A stretch of DNA of 64,000 bases from Streptomyces gelaticus (GTDB lineage Bacteria > Actinomycetota > Actinomycetes > Streptomycetales > Streptomycetaceae), in contig NZ_BMTF01000002.1 in the NCBI RefSeq assembly GCF_014649535.1, positions 186,001-250,000 on the forward strand. Reading direction: 5' to 3'. This document shows, piece by piece, positions 13,037 through 21,569 of this stretch. The first letter of the stretch is position 1; each line of letters starts with the position of its first letter. The notes under the pieces are model-generated. The model saw only the letters and a program-made list of their open reading frames with translations, was not told the DNA's origin and ran no database searches. Position numbers and translations under genes: made by a program.

Positions 13037-13819
13037 GTGAGCGCACCGCGGTACGTATCCGGACACGGGCTGCTGGCCGGCCGCACCGCCGTCATCACCG
13101 CGGCTGCGGGGGCCGGCATCGGCGGCGCCACCGCCCGCCGATTCCTGGAGGAGGGCGCCCGCATCGTCATCGGCGACGCGCACGCCCGCCGGCTGAAGGA
13201 GACCGAGCAGGCGTTCGCCGACGAGTTCGGCGCGGACCGTGTCGCCGCACTGCCCTGCGACGTCACCGACGAGACCCAGGTCCGGGACCTGTTCGCGCTC
13301 GCCGAACGGGCCCACGACGGCCTCGACATCGTCGTCAACAACGCCGGACTCGGCGGCACCGCCGAACTCACCGAGATGACCGACGAACAGTGGACCAAGG
13401 TCCTCGACGTCACCCTGAACGGCACCTTCCGCTGCACCCGGGCCGCCCTGCGCTCGCTGCGGGCGGCGGGCCGCGGCGGCATCGTCGTCAACAACGCCTC
13501 CGTCGTCGGCTGGCGCGCCCAGAGCGGCCAGGCCCACTACGCCGCCGCGAAGGCGGGCGTCATGGCGCTCACCCGGTGCGCCGCGATCGAGGCCGCCGAG
13601 TACGGCGTACGCGTCAACGCCGTCGCGCCCAGCCTCGCCATGCACCCGCACCTGGTGAAGGTCACCTCCGCCGAACTCCTCGACGAACTGACCGCGAAGG
13701 AGGCCTTCGGCCGGTACGCCGAGCCGTGGGAGGTCGCCAATGTCATCGTCTTCCTCGCCAGCGACTACTCCTCGTACCTGACCGGCGAGGTCGTCTCCGT
13801 CAGCAGTCAGCGTGCCTGA
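13037..13819 (+). CDS. ipdF: SDR-family dehydrogenase, IpdF/Rv3559c-like
   Basis: The 260-residue short-chain dehydrogenase starts at a GTG seven bases after AGGAGG. It has the cofactor loop TAAAGAGIGGA, the NNAG motif (NNAGLGG) and the catalytic Ser-Tyr-Lys (NNASVVGW, then HYAAAKAG). The C-terminus (FLASDYSSYLTGEVVSVSSQ) is characteristic of the steroid-cluster SDR Rv3559c. In HIP degraders this enzyme is thought to oxidise the ring hydroxyl of a HIP-CoA derivative. It leads a rightward operon with the TetR gene and fadA6. The exact substrate is inference. Confidence 0.8.
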   Translation: MSAPRYVSGHGLLAGRTAVITAAAGAGIGGATARRFLEEGARIVIGDAHARRLKETEQAFADEFGADRVAALPCDVTDETQVRDLFALAERAHDGLDIVVNNAGLGGTAELTEMTDEQWTKVLDVTLNGTFRCTRAALRSLRAAGRGGIVVNNASVVGWRAQSGQAHYAAAKAGVMALTRCAAIEAAEYGVRVNAVAPSLAMHPHLVKVTSAELLDELTAKEAFGRYAEPWEVANVIVFLASDYSSYLTGEVVSVSSQRA

Positions 13820-13849
13820 CCGTGCCACGGACGGGCGGAGAATGGTCGG

Positions 13850-14461
13850 GTGCCTACCAAGAAGAAGCCCCAGGTGACCCCCTCGCCCGAGCGGCGCCGC
13901 GAACTGCTCGCCACCGCGGCCGAGGTCTTCGCCGCCCAGGGATACAACGCCACCACCGTCCGCAGGATCGCGGACGCGGCCGGGATGCTCGCGGGCAGCC
14001 TCTACTACCACTTCGATTCCAAGGAATCGATGATCGACGAGATCCTCTCGACCTTCCTCACCGAACTCTGGGAGGGATACGACGCGGTGCTCGCTGCCGG
14101 ACTGGCCCCCCGGCAGACCATCGAGGCACTCGTCACCGAGTCCTTCCGGGAGATCGACCGGCACCGTGCGGCGGTCGCCATCTACCAGAAGGAGTCCAGG
14201 CAGCTGGCCGCCCAGCCCCGCTTCCAGTACCTCGTCGACTCCCAGCAGAAGTTCGAGAAGGCCTGGCTCGGCACGCTGGAACGCGGCGTCGCCGACCACA
14301 GCTTCCGCGCCGACCTCGACATCCGTCTGACCTACCGCTTCGTCCGCGACACCGTCTGGGTCGCGGCGTCCTGGTACCGGCCGGGCGGACTGCACAGCCC
14401 CGAGGAGATCGCCCGCCAGTACCTCTCGATGGTCCTGGACGGCATCGCCCTCGACTCCTGA
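13850..14461 (+). CDS. kstR2: TetR-family repressor, KstR2-like
   Basis: The 203-residue regulator has an N-terminal helix-turn-helix (TTVRRIADAAGMLAGSLYYHF) and a ligand domain whose C-terminal region (YRFVRDTVWVAASWYRPGG, then QYLSMVLDGI) closely follows remembered KstR2. KstR2 represses HIP-degradation genes and is released by HIP-CoA. The GTG start has GGAG nine bases upstream. It sits 30 bases after ipdF and just before fadA6, as regulators often sit inside their own regulon. Two palindromes with the KstR2-like pattern (12958 and 21570) are the expected targets. Effector identity is inferred, not seen. Confidence 0.82.
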   Translation: MPTKKKPQVTPSPERRRELLATAAEVFAAQGYNATTVRRIADAAGMLAGSLYYHFDSKESMIDEILSTFLTELWEGYDAVLAAGLAPRQTIEALVTESFREIDRHRAAVAIYQKESRQLAAQPRFQYLVDSQQKFEKAWLGTLERGVADHSFRADLDIRLTYRFVRDTVWVAASWYRPGGLHSPEEIARQYLSMVLDGIALDS

Positions 14462-14492
14462 CCCCACCCGCGCTCACCAAGGAGCAGCAGAC

Positions 14493-15650
14493 ATGGCCGA
14501 GGCATACATCGTCGAAGCGGTACGCACCCCGGTCGGGCGGCGCGGCGGAGGGCTCGGCGCCGTCCACCCCGCCGACCTCGGCGCCCATGTCATCAAGGCC
14601 CTCGTGGAGCGGAGCGGGATCGATCCGGCCGCCGTCGAGGACGTGGTCTTCGGCTGCCTCGACGCCGTGGGACCGCAGGCCGGCGACATCGCCCGCACCT
14701 GCTGGCTGGCGGCCGGACTGCCCGAGGAGGTCCCCGGCGTGACCGTCGACCGCCAGTGCGGCTCCTCCCAGCAGGCCCTGCACTTCGCCGCCCAGGGCGT
14801 CCTCTCCGGCACCCAGGACCTGGTCGTCGCGGGCGGCACCCAGAGCATGACGCAGATCCCCATCGCCTTCGCCTCCCGCCAGGCCGCCGAACCCCTCGGG
14901 CTGACGGACGGCCCGTACGCGGGCAGCACGGGCTGGCGCGCCCGGTACGGCGACGCACCGGTCAACCAGTTCCACGGCGCCCAGCTGATCGCCGAGAAGT
15001 GGGGCATCAGCCGCCAGGACATGGAGGAGTTCGCGCTCGGCTCCCACCGGCGGGCGATCCGCGCCATCGACGAGGGCCGCTTCGCACGCGAGACCGCCGC
15101 CCTCGGCGACGTCACCACCGACGAGGGGCCGCGCCGCGACACCACCCCGGAGAAGATGGCGGCGCTGAAACCGGTCCTGGACGGCGGCACGATCACCGCC
15201 GCGTGCTCCTCGCAGATCTCCGACGGCGCCGCCGCCCTGCTCATCGCCTCCGAACGCGCCGTGGCCGAGCACGGCCTCACCCCGCGCGCCCGCGTCCACC
15301 ACCTCTCGGTGCGCGGCGAGGACCCGATCCGCATGCTGTCGGCACCGATCCCGGCCACCGCGTACGCGCTGAAGAAGACCGGAATGACCATCGACGACAT
15401 GGACCTGGTCGAGATCAACGAGGCATTCGCCCCCGTCGTACTGGCCTGGCTGAAGGAGACCGGGGCCGACCCCGAACGGGTCAACGTCAATGGCGGCGGA
15501 ATCGCCCTCGGTCACCCGCTCGGCGCAACCGGAGCGAAATTGATGACGACTCTGCTGCACGAACTGGAGCGCACCGGCGGCCGCTACGGACTCCAGACCA
15601 TGTGCGAGGGCGGCGGTCAGGCGAATGTGACGATCATCGAACGGCTCTGA
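14493..15650 (+). CDS. fadA6: Acetyl-CoA acetyltransferase (thiolase), FadA6-like
   Basis: The 385-residue thiolase cleaves a 3-oxoacyl-CoA with coenzyme A. The nucleophile is Cys89 in DRQCGSSQQA; the C-terminal GHPLGATGA histidine and the MCEGGGQA cysteine complete the active site. AAGGAG precedes the ATG. In HIP degradation FadA6 acts late, on the ring-opened CoA thioester. It lies third in the ipdF-kstR2-fadA6 operon. Length and motifs are complete; the assignment to FadA6 rather than a general thiolase rests on its neighbours. Confidence 0.83.
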   Translation: MAEAYIVEAVRTPVGRRGGGLGAVHPADLGAHVIKALVERSGIDPAAVEDVVFGCLDAVGPQAGDIARTCWLAAGLPEEVPGVTVDRQCGSSQQALHFAAQGVLSGTQDLVVAGGTQSMTQIPIAFASRQAAEPLGLTDGPYAGSTGWRARYGDAPVNQFHGAQLIAEKWGISRQDMEEFALGSHRRAIRAIDEGRFARETAALGDVTTDEGPRRDTTPEKMAALKPVLDGGTITAACSSQISDGAAALLIASERAVAEHGLTPRARVHHLSVRGEDPIRMLSAPIPATAYALKKTGMTIDDMDLVEINEAFAPVVLAWLKETGADPERVNVNGGGIALGHPLGATGAKLMTTLLHELERTGGRYGLQTMCEGGGQANVTIIERL

Positions 15651-15984
15651 CCCGGGACCCGCCCCGACCGGCCGTCGAACCGCTCGGACACCGGTCGCGG
15701 CAACGAATCCGACGGTGTTCCGGTACGGCCCCCGGCCAGTTGCCGCAGGGGCCGGAACAGGAATCCACCGGTCGGCCCGCGGCGCGTTCCCGCCGCGGGC
15801 CGACGGAACGTGCTACGGTTGCCGGGTTGCAGTTTTGGTACCCATGAACATTATGTGCGCCTGACGGGAATGCTTCCTCAGGCGCATTATTGTTTTCCGG
15901 CTTTCTCCGGATGGGGCTCAATGCGGCGACTTGGAATTCGTAAAGTGCGGATTTCCGGCACTGCACCTCTTTTAGGAGAATGAC
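15651..15984. other. Intergenic region with cold-shock gene leader
   Basis: This 334-base stretch holds no gene. From about 15810 it becomes A/T-rich, and the segment near 15830-15850 (TTGCAGTTTTGGTACCC) resembles the leader of other streptomycete cold-shock genes as I recall them. The hairpin at 15856-15886 lies inside it. A promoter is likely near 15790-15830, but I cannot assign its boxes firmly. Confidence 0.5.
15856..15886 (+). promoter_or_regulatory. Hairpin with T-rich tail in the cold-shock gene leader
   Basis: TGCGCCTGA (15856-15864) pairs with TCAGGCGCA (15878-15886) and is followed by TTATTGTTTT. It looks like an intrinsic terminator placed 100 bases before the cold-shock gene. 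It may end fadA6 transcription, act as an attenuator, or form the temperature-sensitive leader structure known for other cold-shock mRNAs. Confidence 0.6.
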
Positions 15985-16188
15985 ATGGCTACTGGAACCG
16001 TGAAGTGGTTCAACTCGGAAAAGGGCTTCGGCTTCATCGAGCAGGACGGCGGCGGCGCCGACGTCTTCGCCCACTACTCCAACATCGCCACCTCGGGCTT
16101 CCGTGAGCTCCAGGAAGGCCAGAAGGTCACCTTCGACGTCACGCAGGGCCAGAAGGGCCCGCAGGCGGAGAACATCGTCCCGGCCTGA
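15985..16188 (+). CDS. Cold-shock protein, CspA family
   Basis: The 67-residue single-domain cold-shock protein binds single-stranded RNA and DNA. Both RNP motifs are present (KGFGFI and DVFAHY), and the opening [14 protein letters not shown] is typical. GGAG precedes the ATG. The neighbouring helicase gene suggests a joint role in unfolding RNA at low temperature or under stress. It has its own terminator at 16210. The gene sits in the middle of the HIP-like catabolic locus without obvious functional link. Confidence 0.95.
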   Translation: MATGTVKWFNSEKGFGFIEQDGGGADVFAHYSNIATSGFRELQEGQKVTFDVTQGQKGPQAENIVPA

Positions 16189-16209
16189 TCGCCGGACGCG
16201 TACCTCGCA

Positions 16210-16244
16210 GCCGGGGCCCGCACCGTGAAGGTGCGGGTCCCGGC
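16210..16244 (+). terminator. Terminator after the cold-shock gene
   Basis: A 15-bp stem (16210-16224 with 16230-16244, one G-T pair) around a 5-base loop lies 22 bases after the stop codon. Confidence 0.85.
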
Positions 16245-16321
16245 TTGTGCTGTCCCAGGGCACGGCGGAACAAGTACACCTGCCCACAGCGCTCCACGCA
16301 GCCCCACACAGTCCCACGCAG

Positions 16322-16364
16322 TTCTCAGGAATCCTCAGGACTTCCCGGGACTTCTCAGGAATCC
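16322..16364 (+). repeat. 13-bp direct repeat in the helicase leader
   Basis: TTCTCAGGAATCC occurs at 16322-16334 and 16352-16364, with further CAGGA-type echoes between and after. The copies lie directly upstream of the ribosome-binding site of the DEAD-box gene. They could be protein or RNA binding elements in the 5' leader. Confidence 0.6.
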
Positions 16365-16382
16365 CCAGGAGGGCAATTCCGT

Positions 16383-18044
16383 ATGACCCGCTCCGAACGC
16401 CAGGACCGGCCCGCCCACAACCGCCCGTCGAGGGGGCGCGGCACGGCCCCGGCAAAGGCAACCGCCAAGGGTTCCGGCAAGGGATCCGGCAAGGCGTCGC
16501 CGCGTCGCAGGGCCACGCCGCCGCAGGGCGAATTCGCCCTGCCGGAAACCATGACCCCCGCACTGCCCGCCGTAGAGGCGTTCGCCGAGCTGGACATGCC
16601 CGCAGCCCTGCTGAAGACCCTTGCCGCGCAGGGCGTCACCGATCCGTTCCCGATCCAGGGCGCCACCCTGCCGAACTCGCTCGCGGGCCGGGACATCCTC
16701 GGCCGCGGCCGCACCGGCTCCGGCAAGACCCTCGCCTTCGGCCTCGCCCTGCTGGCCCGCACCGCCGGGCGGCGCGCCGAGCCGAAGGCGCCGCTGGCGC
16801 TCGTCCTCGTCCCGACCCGCGAGCTCGCCCAGCAGGTCACCGACGCGCTGACCCCGTACGCGACATCCGTGAACCTGCGCCTGGCCACCGTGGTCGGCGG
16901 CATGTCGATCACCAGGCAGTCCGGCACGCTGCGCCGCGGCGCCGAGGTGCTCGTCGCCACCCCCGGCCGGCTGAAGGACCTCATCGAGCGCGGCGACTGC
17001 CGCCTCGACCAGGTCGCCGTCACCGTCCTCGACGAGGCCGACCAGATGGCCGACATGGGCTTCATGCCGCAGGTCGTCGCCCTGCTCAAGCAGGTCGAGC
17101 CGGACGGCCAGCGGATGCTCTTCTCCGCGACGCTCGACAAGAACATCGACCGGCTGGTCAAGATGTTCCTGACCGACCCCGTCGTGCACTCGGTCGACCC
17201 GTCCGCCGGCGCGGTCACCACGATGGAGCACCATGTGCTGCACGTGGCCGACGAGACCGACAAGAAGGCCGTCGCCACCAGGATCGCAGCCCGGGACGGC
17301 CGGGTGATCATGTTCGTGGACACCAAGCGTGCCGCCGACCGGTTCGCCAAGCGGCTGCTCGCCAGCGGTGTACGGGCCGCCGCCCTGCACGGCGGACGCT
17401 CGCAGCCGCAGCGCAACCGGACCCTGGACCAGTTCAAGAACGGCCAGGTCACCGCGCTCGTGGCGACGAACGTGGCGGCCCGCGGCATCCACGTCGACGA
17501 CCTCGACCTGGTCGTGAACGTGGACCCGCCGACCGACCACAAGGACTACCTCCACCGCGGCGGGCGCACCGCGCGCGCCGGGGAGTCCGGCAGCGTCGTC
17601 ACCCTGGTGCTCCCCGAGGAGAAGCGGGACATGACCCGGCTGATGTCGGACGCGGGCATCGCCCCGACGACCACCCGGATCAAGTCCGGCGACGAGGAGC
17701 TCGTCCGGATCACCGGCGCCCGTGAGCCGTCCGGTGTCGCGGTCGTCATCGAGGTCCCGCAGCCGACCCCGCCCAAGCAGCGCACCCGCTCGGGCGGGGC
17801 CGTCGCGGGCGGCACCGGCCACCGCTCGGGCAGCCGCGGCCGGGGCCGGCGAGGTGGCGCCGGACAGGGCGGCGAGGCCCGCGGCTCGGGTGGTGCTGCG
17901 CGGGGCGCGGGCGCGGGTGGTGCCTCCCGTGGTGCCGGTGCGGCAGGCGGTCGTGGCAGCGGTGAGCCGCGCGGCGCGGGTGCCGGGCGCACCGGGGCCG
18001 GACGCGGCGGCGCGGCGGCGGGGCGTGGCCGCAGGGCCGCGTAG
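16383..18044 (+). CDS. DEAD-box ATP-dependent RNA helicase
   Basis: The 553-residue helicase unwinds RNA at the expense of ATP. A basic N-terminal tail rich in Lys, Gly and Ser (about 50 residues) precedes the core. Motifs in order: Q-motif region (VTDPFPIQ), GRTGSGKT, PTREL, DEAD box (LDEADQM, about residue 218), SAT (LFSATL), and HRGGRTARAG. The last 100 residues are a low-complexity Gly/Arg/Ala tail (RGG-like) typical of cold-shock helicases that bind RNA non-specifically. AGGAGG lies ten bases before the ATG. It follows the cold-shock gene on the same strand but after a terminator, so it probably has its own promoter. Confidence 0.93.
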   Translation: MTRSERQDRPAHNRPSRGRGTAPAKATAKGSGKGSGKASPRRRATPPQGEFALPETMTPALPAVEAFAELDMPAALLKTLAAQGVTDPFPIQGATLPNSLAGRDILGRGRTGSGKTLAFGLALLARTAGRRAEPKAPLALVLVPTRELAQQVTDALTPYATSVNLRLATVVGGMSITRQSGTLRRGAEVLVATPGRLKDLIERGDCRLDQVAVTVLDEADQMADMGFMPQVVALLKQVEPDGQRMLFSATLDKNIDRLVKMFLTDPVVHSVDPSAGAVTTMEHHVLHVADETDKKAVATRIAARDGRVIMFVDTKRAADRFAKRLLASGVRAAALHGGRSQPQRNRTLDQFKNGQVTALVATNVAARGIHVDDLDLVVNVDPPTDHKDYLHRGGRTARAGESGSVVTLVLPEEKRDMTRLMSDAGIAPTTTRIKSGDEELVRITGAREPSGVAVVIEVPQPTPPKQRTRSGGAVAGGTGHRSGSRGRGRRGGAGQGGEARGSGGAARGAGAGGASRGAGAAGGRGSGEPRGAGAGRTGAGRGGAAAGRGRRAA

Positions 18045-18071
18045 CCGTACGAACCGTCCGGTGGACTGTGA

Positions 18072-18101
18072 GGGGGCGCCCGGAGGGATCCGGGCGTCCC
18101 T
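18072..18101. terminator. Bidirectional terminator between helicase and ipdC
   Basis: A 12-bp stem (18072-18083 with 18090-18101, two G-T pairs) and a 6-base loop lie between the convergent genes. Confidence 0.75.
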
Positions 18102-18121
18102 CGCGCGTCCGCACCCGCCGC

Positions 18122-19183
18122 CTACCCGTCCGCATCCTTGGCGCGGGTCACCGTGCCCAGTGCCTCATGGGCCTGGGCCATCACCCGTTCCACCAGCTCC
18201 GCGCAGCTGGGCAGATCCTCGATCAGGCCCGCCACCTGGCCCGATGCCATCACCCCCAGGTCTGTGCGGCCGTCGACCATGGACGCCTTCAGCAGCATCG
18301 GTGTGTTGGCCGCCAGCAGGACCTGACTCCACGACAGGTCCTTGCCGTGCTTCATGGCGAGACCGTCGCGCACCATCCGGGACCAGCTCAGCCCGGAGAT
18401 CCGCCGGAAACCCGACGCCCGGCGCACCGCCTGGGCCAGTGCCCGGACCCGGCCCGCGTCCTCCAGCGCGGCGACCATCTCCGTACGCAGCATCCGGTGC
18501 GGGAGCCCGTCCACGGCCGTGGTGACCGTGATGTCCTTGACGTCCGCCGCCAGATAGCGGGCCTTCACCGCGTCCGGCACGGTCGAGTCCGACGTCAGCA
18601 GGAACCGCGTACCCATCGCGATGCCCGCCGCCCCGAACGCCAGCGCCGCGACCAGGCCCCGGCCGTCACGGAAGCCGCCCGCCGCGATCACCGGGATGTC
18701 CACCGCGTCGACGACCTGGGGCAGCAGCACGGTCGTCGCCACCTCACCGGTGTGCCCGCCGCCCTCGCCGCCCTGCACCATCACCGCGTCCGCGCCCCAC
18801 GCCGCGACCTTCTCGGCATGCCGCCGCGCACCGATCGACGGAATCACGACCACACCCGCGTCCCGGAGCTCGGCGATCAGCTCCTTGGAGGGGGCCAGTG
18901 CGAAGGACGCCACCTTCACGCCCTCGTCGATGATGATCCGTACCCGCTCGCGCGCGTCGCCCGCGTCGGCGCGCAGATTGACGCCGAACGGCTCGTCCGT
19001 CCGGGACTTGACCTCCCGTACCGCCGCCCGCAGCTGCTGTGCGGTCATCGTCGCGGAGGCCAGGACACCCAGCGCGCCGGCACGGGCCGCGGCGGAGACC
19101 AGGCGGGGACCCGCGACCCAGCCCATGCCGGTCTGGACGATGGGGTGGCGGACGCCGACGAGCTCCGTGAGCGCCGTCCGCAT
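18122..19183 (-). CDS. ipdC: Nitronate monooxygenase-family FMN enzyme, IpdC-like
   Basis: The 353-residue FMN-dependent TIM-barrel protein belongs to the 2-nitropropane dioxygenase family (VRHPIVQTGMGWVAGPRLV, GGEGGGHTG, IPVIAAGGFRDGRG, GTRFLLTSDS). In steroid degraders IpdC acts on HIP-derived CoA thioesters and is required for C/D-ring breakdown, not for nitronates. The ATG at 19183 overlaps the ipdB stop (ATGA), which fixes both the start and the operon. As the last gene of echA20-ipdA-ipdB-ipdC it reproduces the order of the mycobacterial Rv3550-Rv3553 genes. Confidence 0.85.
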   Translation of the reverse strand: MRTALTELVGVRHPIVQTGMGWVAGPRLVSAAARAGALGVLASATMTAQQLRAAVREVKSRTDEPFGVNLRADAGDARERVRIIIDEGVKVASFALAPSKELIAELRDAGVVVIPSIGARRHAEKVAAWGADAVMVQGGEGGGHTGEVATTVLLPQVVDAVDIPVIAAGGFRDGRGLVAALAFGAAGIAMGTRFLLTSDSTVPDAVKARYLAADVKDITVTTAVDGLPHRMLRTEMVAALEDAGRVRALAQAVRRASGFRRISGLSWSRMVRDGLAMKHGKDLSWSQVLLAANTPMLLKASMVDGRTDLGVMASGQVAGLIEDLPSCAELVERVMAQAHEALGTVTRAKDADG

Positions 19184-19938
19184 CAGACCCTGACCTCCCG
19201 GTTCCGGGTGCCCTGCGGGTCGATGACCTCGCGGATCAGGGACAGCTCCGCGGCGGTCGGCTCCCGGGTGCACGGGACGTCGTCCGCGACGGCGAGGTCG
19301 AAACCGGTGGCCTCGCGGACCTGGTCGACGGTGACGCCCGGGTGCAGCGAGGCCAGGCGCATCGAGCGGTCCGGGGTCGCGAAGTCGAAGACGCCGAGAT
19401 CGCTCACCACGCGCGGGATGCGGTGGTAGCGGCTCGCCGAGGGGCCGGCCGCGGCGGCACTGTCGTAGCCGACCCCGCAGATCATGTCGACGCGCTCGAC
19501 GAAGACCCGGGTGGAGTGCTTGGGAATCCAGTAACTGACCGGGTTGTTAAGGGTGTTGACCGGGGCGCCGCGCACGCCGAGCAGCTGGCGGGAGGGCTGT
19601 TCCCAGTCGCCGATGCAAGAGATGTTCTGGTTGCCGAACCGGTCGATCTGGCTCGCCCCCATCATCACGTGGCGCCTGCCGCCGGTGACCATGGCGAGGT
19701 GCTGGCGGTAGGGCAGCCAGCCCTCCGTCGTGCCGTCCGGGGCGAGGAGCAGCGCCTCGCCGTCGGTGAGCAGCAGATCGGGCGAGAAGGTGTGCCTGGC
19801 GAGCCGGGCGCCGACGGACGGGACGAGGCCCATCGGGCTGGCGAGCACCTCGCCGTCGCCGCGCCAGGCGTCGGCACAGGCGATCACGCAGTACTCGGCC
19901 CGGGTGGCCGCGGTCGCGGTCGTGTTCTCCGTGGTCAT
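19183..19938 (-). CDS. ipdB: CoA-transferase-family hydrolase beta subunit, IpdB-like
   Basis: The 251-residue protein has the class I CoA-transferase beta fold (CADAWRGDGEVLASPMGLVP, then GGRRHVMMGASQIDRFGNQN). IpdAB looks like a CoA transferase but hydrolyses the last steroid ring (ring C) of the intermediate COCHEA-CoA. GGAG stands before the ATG, which overlaps the ipdA stop. The beta chain normally provides the catalytic glutamate of true transferases; I do not see the canonical motif, in agreement with a hydrolase rather than transferase role. Assigned by partner and gene order as well as sequence. Confidence 0.85.
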   Translation of the reverse strand: MTTENTTATAATRAEYCVIACADAWRGDGEVLASPMGLVPSVGARLARHTFSPDLLLTDGEALLLAPDGTTEGWLPYRQHLAMVTGGRRHVMMGASQIDRFGNQNISCIGDWEQPSRQLLGVRGAPVNTLNNPVSYWIPKHSTRVFVERVDMICGVGYDSAAAAGPSASRYHRIPRVVSDLGVFDFATPDRSMRLASLHPGVTVDQVREATGFDLAVADDVPCTREPTAAELSLIREVIDPQGTRNREVRV

Positions 19939-20804
19939 TTCTGCTCCTCGTGCCAGGTGCGGACGGCCGACTGATAGCTCTTCTCGTCGCCCTCGGCGGG
20001 CAGGAAGCGCTCGCTGAAGGCCGCCCAGGCGTCGGGGTCGGCGGCGGCGGTCGCGTACGCCTTCTGGAACGCCTCGTCGCGCGGATGGTCGGGCGCGCAG
20101 GAGGTGAAGTGCGCGCCGTTCGGGGTCTCGACGACCCCGGTGACCGAGTGCCGCTTGACGAGCAGGGTCTGCGGGGCCGCGTTCCCGGTCAGCTCGGCGG
20201 TGTCCACGAGGCGTTCGCAGGAGACGTACGCGGTGTCGGCGGCCTCGCAGAAGAGGTCGTCGAAGTACGGGTCGGGGCCGAGGTACTGGCCGTTGCCGAA
20301 CCGGTCGGCGCGGTTGAGGTGGACCAGCGCGGCGTCCATCCGCAGCGCGGGCATCGCGACGAACTCCTCGCCGTCCTCGTACGGCGAAACGACCGTGCGA
20401 AGGCCCGGGTTGACCCGCATCACGTCGGAACCGATGCCGGCGCGCACCGGGAGGAACGGCAGCCGGTTCGCGGCAGCGTGCAGCCCCCACATGAACATGG
20501 CCTCGTCGATCTCCGTCAGTTCGAACGCGCCGCGCTGGCGGGCGGCCCTGAAATGGGGTTCGAGCGGGACCGAGTCGAGCGTGACGAAGGCCGTGACCAG
20601 TTTCCGGATCCTGCCGGCGGCGGCGAGCAGACCCACGTCGGGTCCGCCGTACGAGACCACGGTGAGATCGGTGACCGGGGAGCGGAGCAGTGCCCGCACC
20701 AGTGCCATGGGTTTGCGGCGCGAGCCCCAGCCGCCGATGCCGATCGTCATCCCGCTGCCGAGCCGGGAGACGACCTCCTCGGCGGTCATGGTCTTGTCGG
20801 TCAT
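19935..20804 (-). CDS. ipdA: CoA-transferase-family hydrolase alpha subunit, IpdA-like
   Basis: The 289-residue protein follows remembered mycobacterial IpdA over its length (GSGMTIGIGGWGSRRKPMA, VSYGGPDVGLL, DPYFDDLF). Glu101 in EIDEAMFMWG sits where the glutamate proposed to be catalytic in IpdA (near position 105) is found. The enzyme is thought to open ring C of the steroid remnant as part of an IpdA-IpdB complex. AAGGAGG lies seven bases before the ATG. The gene starts two bases after the echA20 stop, and its own stop overlaps ipdB. Confidence 0.87.
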   Translation of the reverse strand: MTDKTMTAEEVVSRLGSGMTIGIGGWGSRRKPMALVRALLRSPVTDLTVVSYGGPDVGLLAAAGRIRKLVTAFVTLDSVPLEPHFRAARQRGAFELTEIDEAMFMWGLHAAANRLPFLPVRAGIGSDVMRVNPGLRTVVSPYEDGEEFVAMPALRMDAALVHLNRADRFGNGQYLGPDPYFDDLFCEAADTAYVSCERLVDTAELTGNAAPQTLLVKRHSVTGVVETPNGAHFTSCAPDHPRDEAFQKAYATAAADPDAWAAFSERFLPAEGDEKSYQSAVRTWHEEQK

Positions 20805-20806
20805 GG

Positions 20807-21550
20807 TCAGGCCTCCTTGCCGAACGTTTCGCGTACGCGGCCGGCGACGCCGCTGAGATTGGCCTCGAAGGTGAAGCCCTGCTCGAAGCGGTAGCTGCGG
20901 CGTACGTCCACCGGGTCGATGCCGTTGATGGCGGCCTTGGCCAGCCGGATCAGATACCCGTCCTTGCGGGCTATCTCGCCCGCCAGTTCCAGTGCCGCGT
21001 CGAGGAGTTCCTCGCGCGGTACGACCTTCCAGACCGAGCCGTGGGCGTGCAGTTCGGCGGCGGTGGCGGTGCGCGAGGTGTAGTAGAGCGCGCGCATCAG
21101 ATGCTGCGGCACGAGCCGGGCCAGATGGGTCGCCGCGCCGAGCGCGCCCCGGTCCAGCTCGGGCAGGCCGAACGTCGCGTCGTCGCCGGCCACGATCGCG
21201 TCCGCGTTGCCGACGAGGCCGATGCCGCCGCCGAGGCAGAAGCCGTTCACCGCGGCGACCACCGGGACCTCGCACTCGTACACGGCGGCGAACGCCTCGT
21301 AGCAGCCCCGGTTGGCGCCGATCAGGGCCTCGTGCCCGGTGTCGCGCTGCATCTCCTTGATGTCGACGCCCGCGTTGAATCCCCGGCCGGCGGCGGCCAG
21401 CACGACGCAGCGGACCTCGGGGTCGCGGCCCGCCGCGCGGAGCGCGTCGGCGAGCTCGTACCAGCCCCGCACGGGAAGCGCGTTGACGGGCGGGTGGTCG
21501 ACCGTGACGAGTCGGATGCCCTTGCCGGGACTTGTGGTGGAGACACCCAT
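20807..21550 (-). CDS. echA20: Ring-cleaving enoyl-CoA hydratase-family enzyme, EchA20-like
   Basis: The 247-residue crotonase-fold protein matches remembered EchA20 (GRGFNAGVDIKEMQR, NRGCYEAFAAVYECEVPV, GALGAATHLARLVPQHLM). EchA20 opens ring D of the bicyclic CoA thioester HIEC-CoA. The ATG at 21550 fits the family's N-terminus but has no clear ribosome-binding site; an alternative in-frame ATG at 21580 lies inside the operator. Translation may be leaderless or weakly initiated. It is the first gene of the leftward ipd operon, under the palindrome at 21570-21587. Confidence 0.87.
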   Translation of the reverse strand: MGVSTTSPGKGIRLVTVDHPPVNALPVRGWYELADALRAAGRDPEVRCVVLAAAGRGFNAGVDIKEMQRDTGHEALIGANRGCYEAFAAVYECEVPVVAAVNGFCLGGGIGLVGNADAIVAGDDATFGLPELDRGALGAATHLARLVPQHLMRALYYTSRTATAAELHAHGSVWKVVPREELLDAALELAGEIARKDGYLIRLAKAAINGIDPVDVRRSYRFEQGFTFEANLSGVAGRVRETFGKEA

Positions 21551-21569
21551 GAGCGAATCAGCTACCTTT

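Noticed and set aside
18122..19183. True nitronate monooxygenase
   Set aside because: Family annotation would say so, but the position after ipdB with ATGA overlap and the steroid-cluster context favour IpdC.
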